This document shows, piece after piece, positions 12,749 through 12,980 of a stretch of 12,980 nucleotides of DNA. Under the pieces are notes generated by a model. It was given only the letters and a program-made list of their open reading frames with translations, was not told where the DNA came from and searched no databases. The position numbers were made by a program, and so were the translations under genes. Source of the DNA: Burkholderiales bacterium (GTDB lineage: Bacteria; Pseudomonadota; Gammaproteobacteria; Burkholderiales; Casimicrobiaceae); contig JAISPI010000104.1 of the NCBI GenBank assembly GCA_031275075.1, positions 1 through 12,980 on the forward strand, in the 5' to 3' direction. Position 1 is the first letter of the stretch. The number at the start of each line of letters is the position of its first letter.

Positions 12749-12980
12749 CGCAAGCTCTGCTGAAAACATGGTACGCGCCGCGGATAACCTGGCTGGCGTG
12801 GCTGTTGTTGCCGTTGTCGCTGATATTCAGCGCGGCAGTTGCCGCCCGTGCTTCGCTGTATCGGCACGGCTTGCTTCGGCGTTTCACGCTGCCGGTGCCG
12901 GTGATCGTCGTTGGTAACATCACGGTCGGCGGAACCGGCAAAACACCCTTTGTGATTTCGCTGGCGCGGGCGTTGTCGGA
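12736..12980 (+). CDS. lpxK: Tetraacyldisaccharide 4'-kinase LpxK, N-terminal part
   Basis: A partial gene that runs off the right edge; the first 81 residues are present. LpxK is the inner-membrane kinase that phosphorylates the 4' position of the lipid A precursor disaccharide. The start ATG at 12736 gives MPRLTQALLKTWYAP, the normal family opening. A hydrophobic anchor follows at about 18-39, then LYRHGLL, LPVPVIVVGN and the Walker A motif GNITVGGTGKT (60-70). No good Shine-Dalgarno sequence precedes this ATG; the nearest strong one serves a 7-codon ORF upstream in the same frame. The rest of the kinase cannot be judged here. Confidence 0.93.
   Translation, partial: MPRLTQALLKTWYAPRITWLAWLLLPLSLIFSAAVAARASLYRHGLLRRFTLPVPVIVVGNITVGGTGKTPFVISLARALS

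Overview
The window looks like chromosomal DNA of a Gram-negative proteobacterium, most likely a betaproteobacterium. LpxK (lipid A synthesis) implies an outer membrane. The protein sequences of SmpB, RnfH, RlmD and family-4 uracil-DNA glycosylase, and the tsaB-rimI-udg gene order, fit that class. I cannot place the order or genus from sequence alone. No tRNA, rRNA or CRISPR array was seen, and no stretch over 300 bases lacks a gene.

Region 1 (12-3170) is an envelope-sensing module. A secreted protein with two PepSY-type repeats is read leftwards. Diverging from it is a tight operon of a small secreted PepSY protein, an OmpR-type response regulator and a PhoQ/FeuQ-like histidine kinase. The reading frames overlap by 1 and 4 nt, the kinase starts at TTG, and a 12-bp hairpin followed by a T-run closes the operon. 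Repeated GTTAATC-type sites lie in the divergent intergenic region. This is the part of the window most likely to hold an under-described system: two periplasmic PepSY proteins flanking, and perhaps regulating, one sensor kinase.

Region 2 (3200-7326) is housekeeping. A PIN-PhoH ATPase and the ubiquitin-fold protein RnfH are read leftwards. smpB (trans-translation) and etfB-etfA (electron transfer flavoprotein) are read rightwards. The usual ratA partner of rnfH is absent between rnfH and smpB.

Region 3 (7327-8764) is a GC-rich, hairpin-forming intergenic repeat interrupted by a complete 1278-bp IS481-family insertion sequence. The element has 49-bp terminal inverted repeats and an intact DDE transposase. 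No target-site duplication is visible.

Region 4 (8765-10768) is a leftward operon, tsaB-rimI-udg, with overlapping reading frames: tRNA t6A synthesis, ribosomal protein S18 acetylation and uracil repair.

Region 5 (10904-12980) is read rightwards: rlmD (23S rRNA m5U methyltransferase), an overlapping gtrA-family membrane protein, a short spacer with leader-like mini-ORFs, and the start of lpxK, which runs off the right edge.
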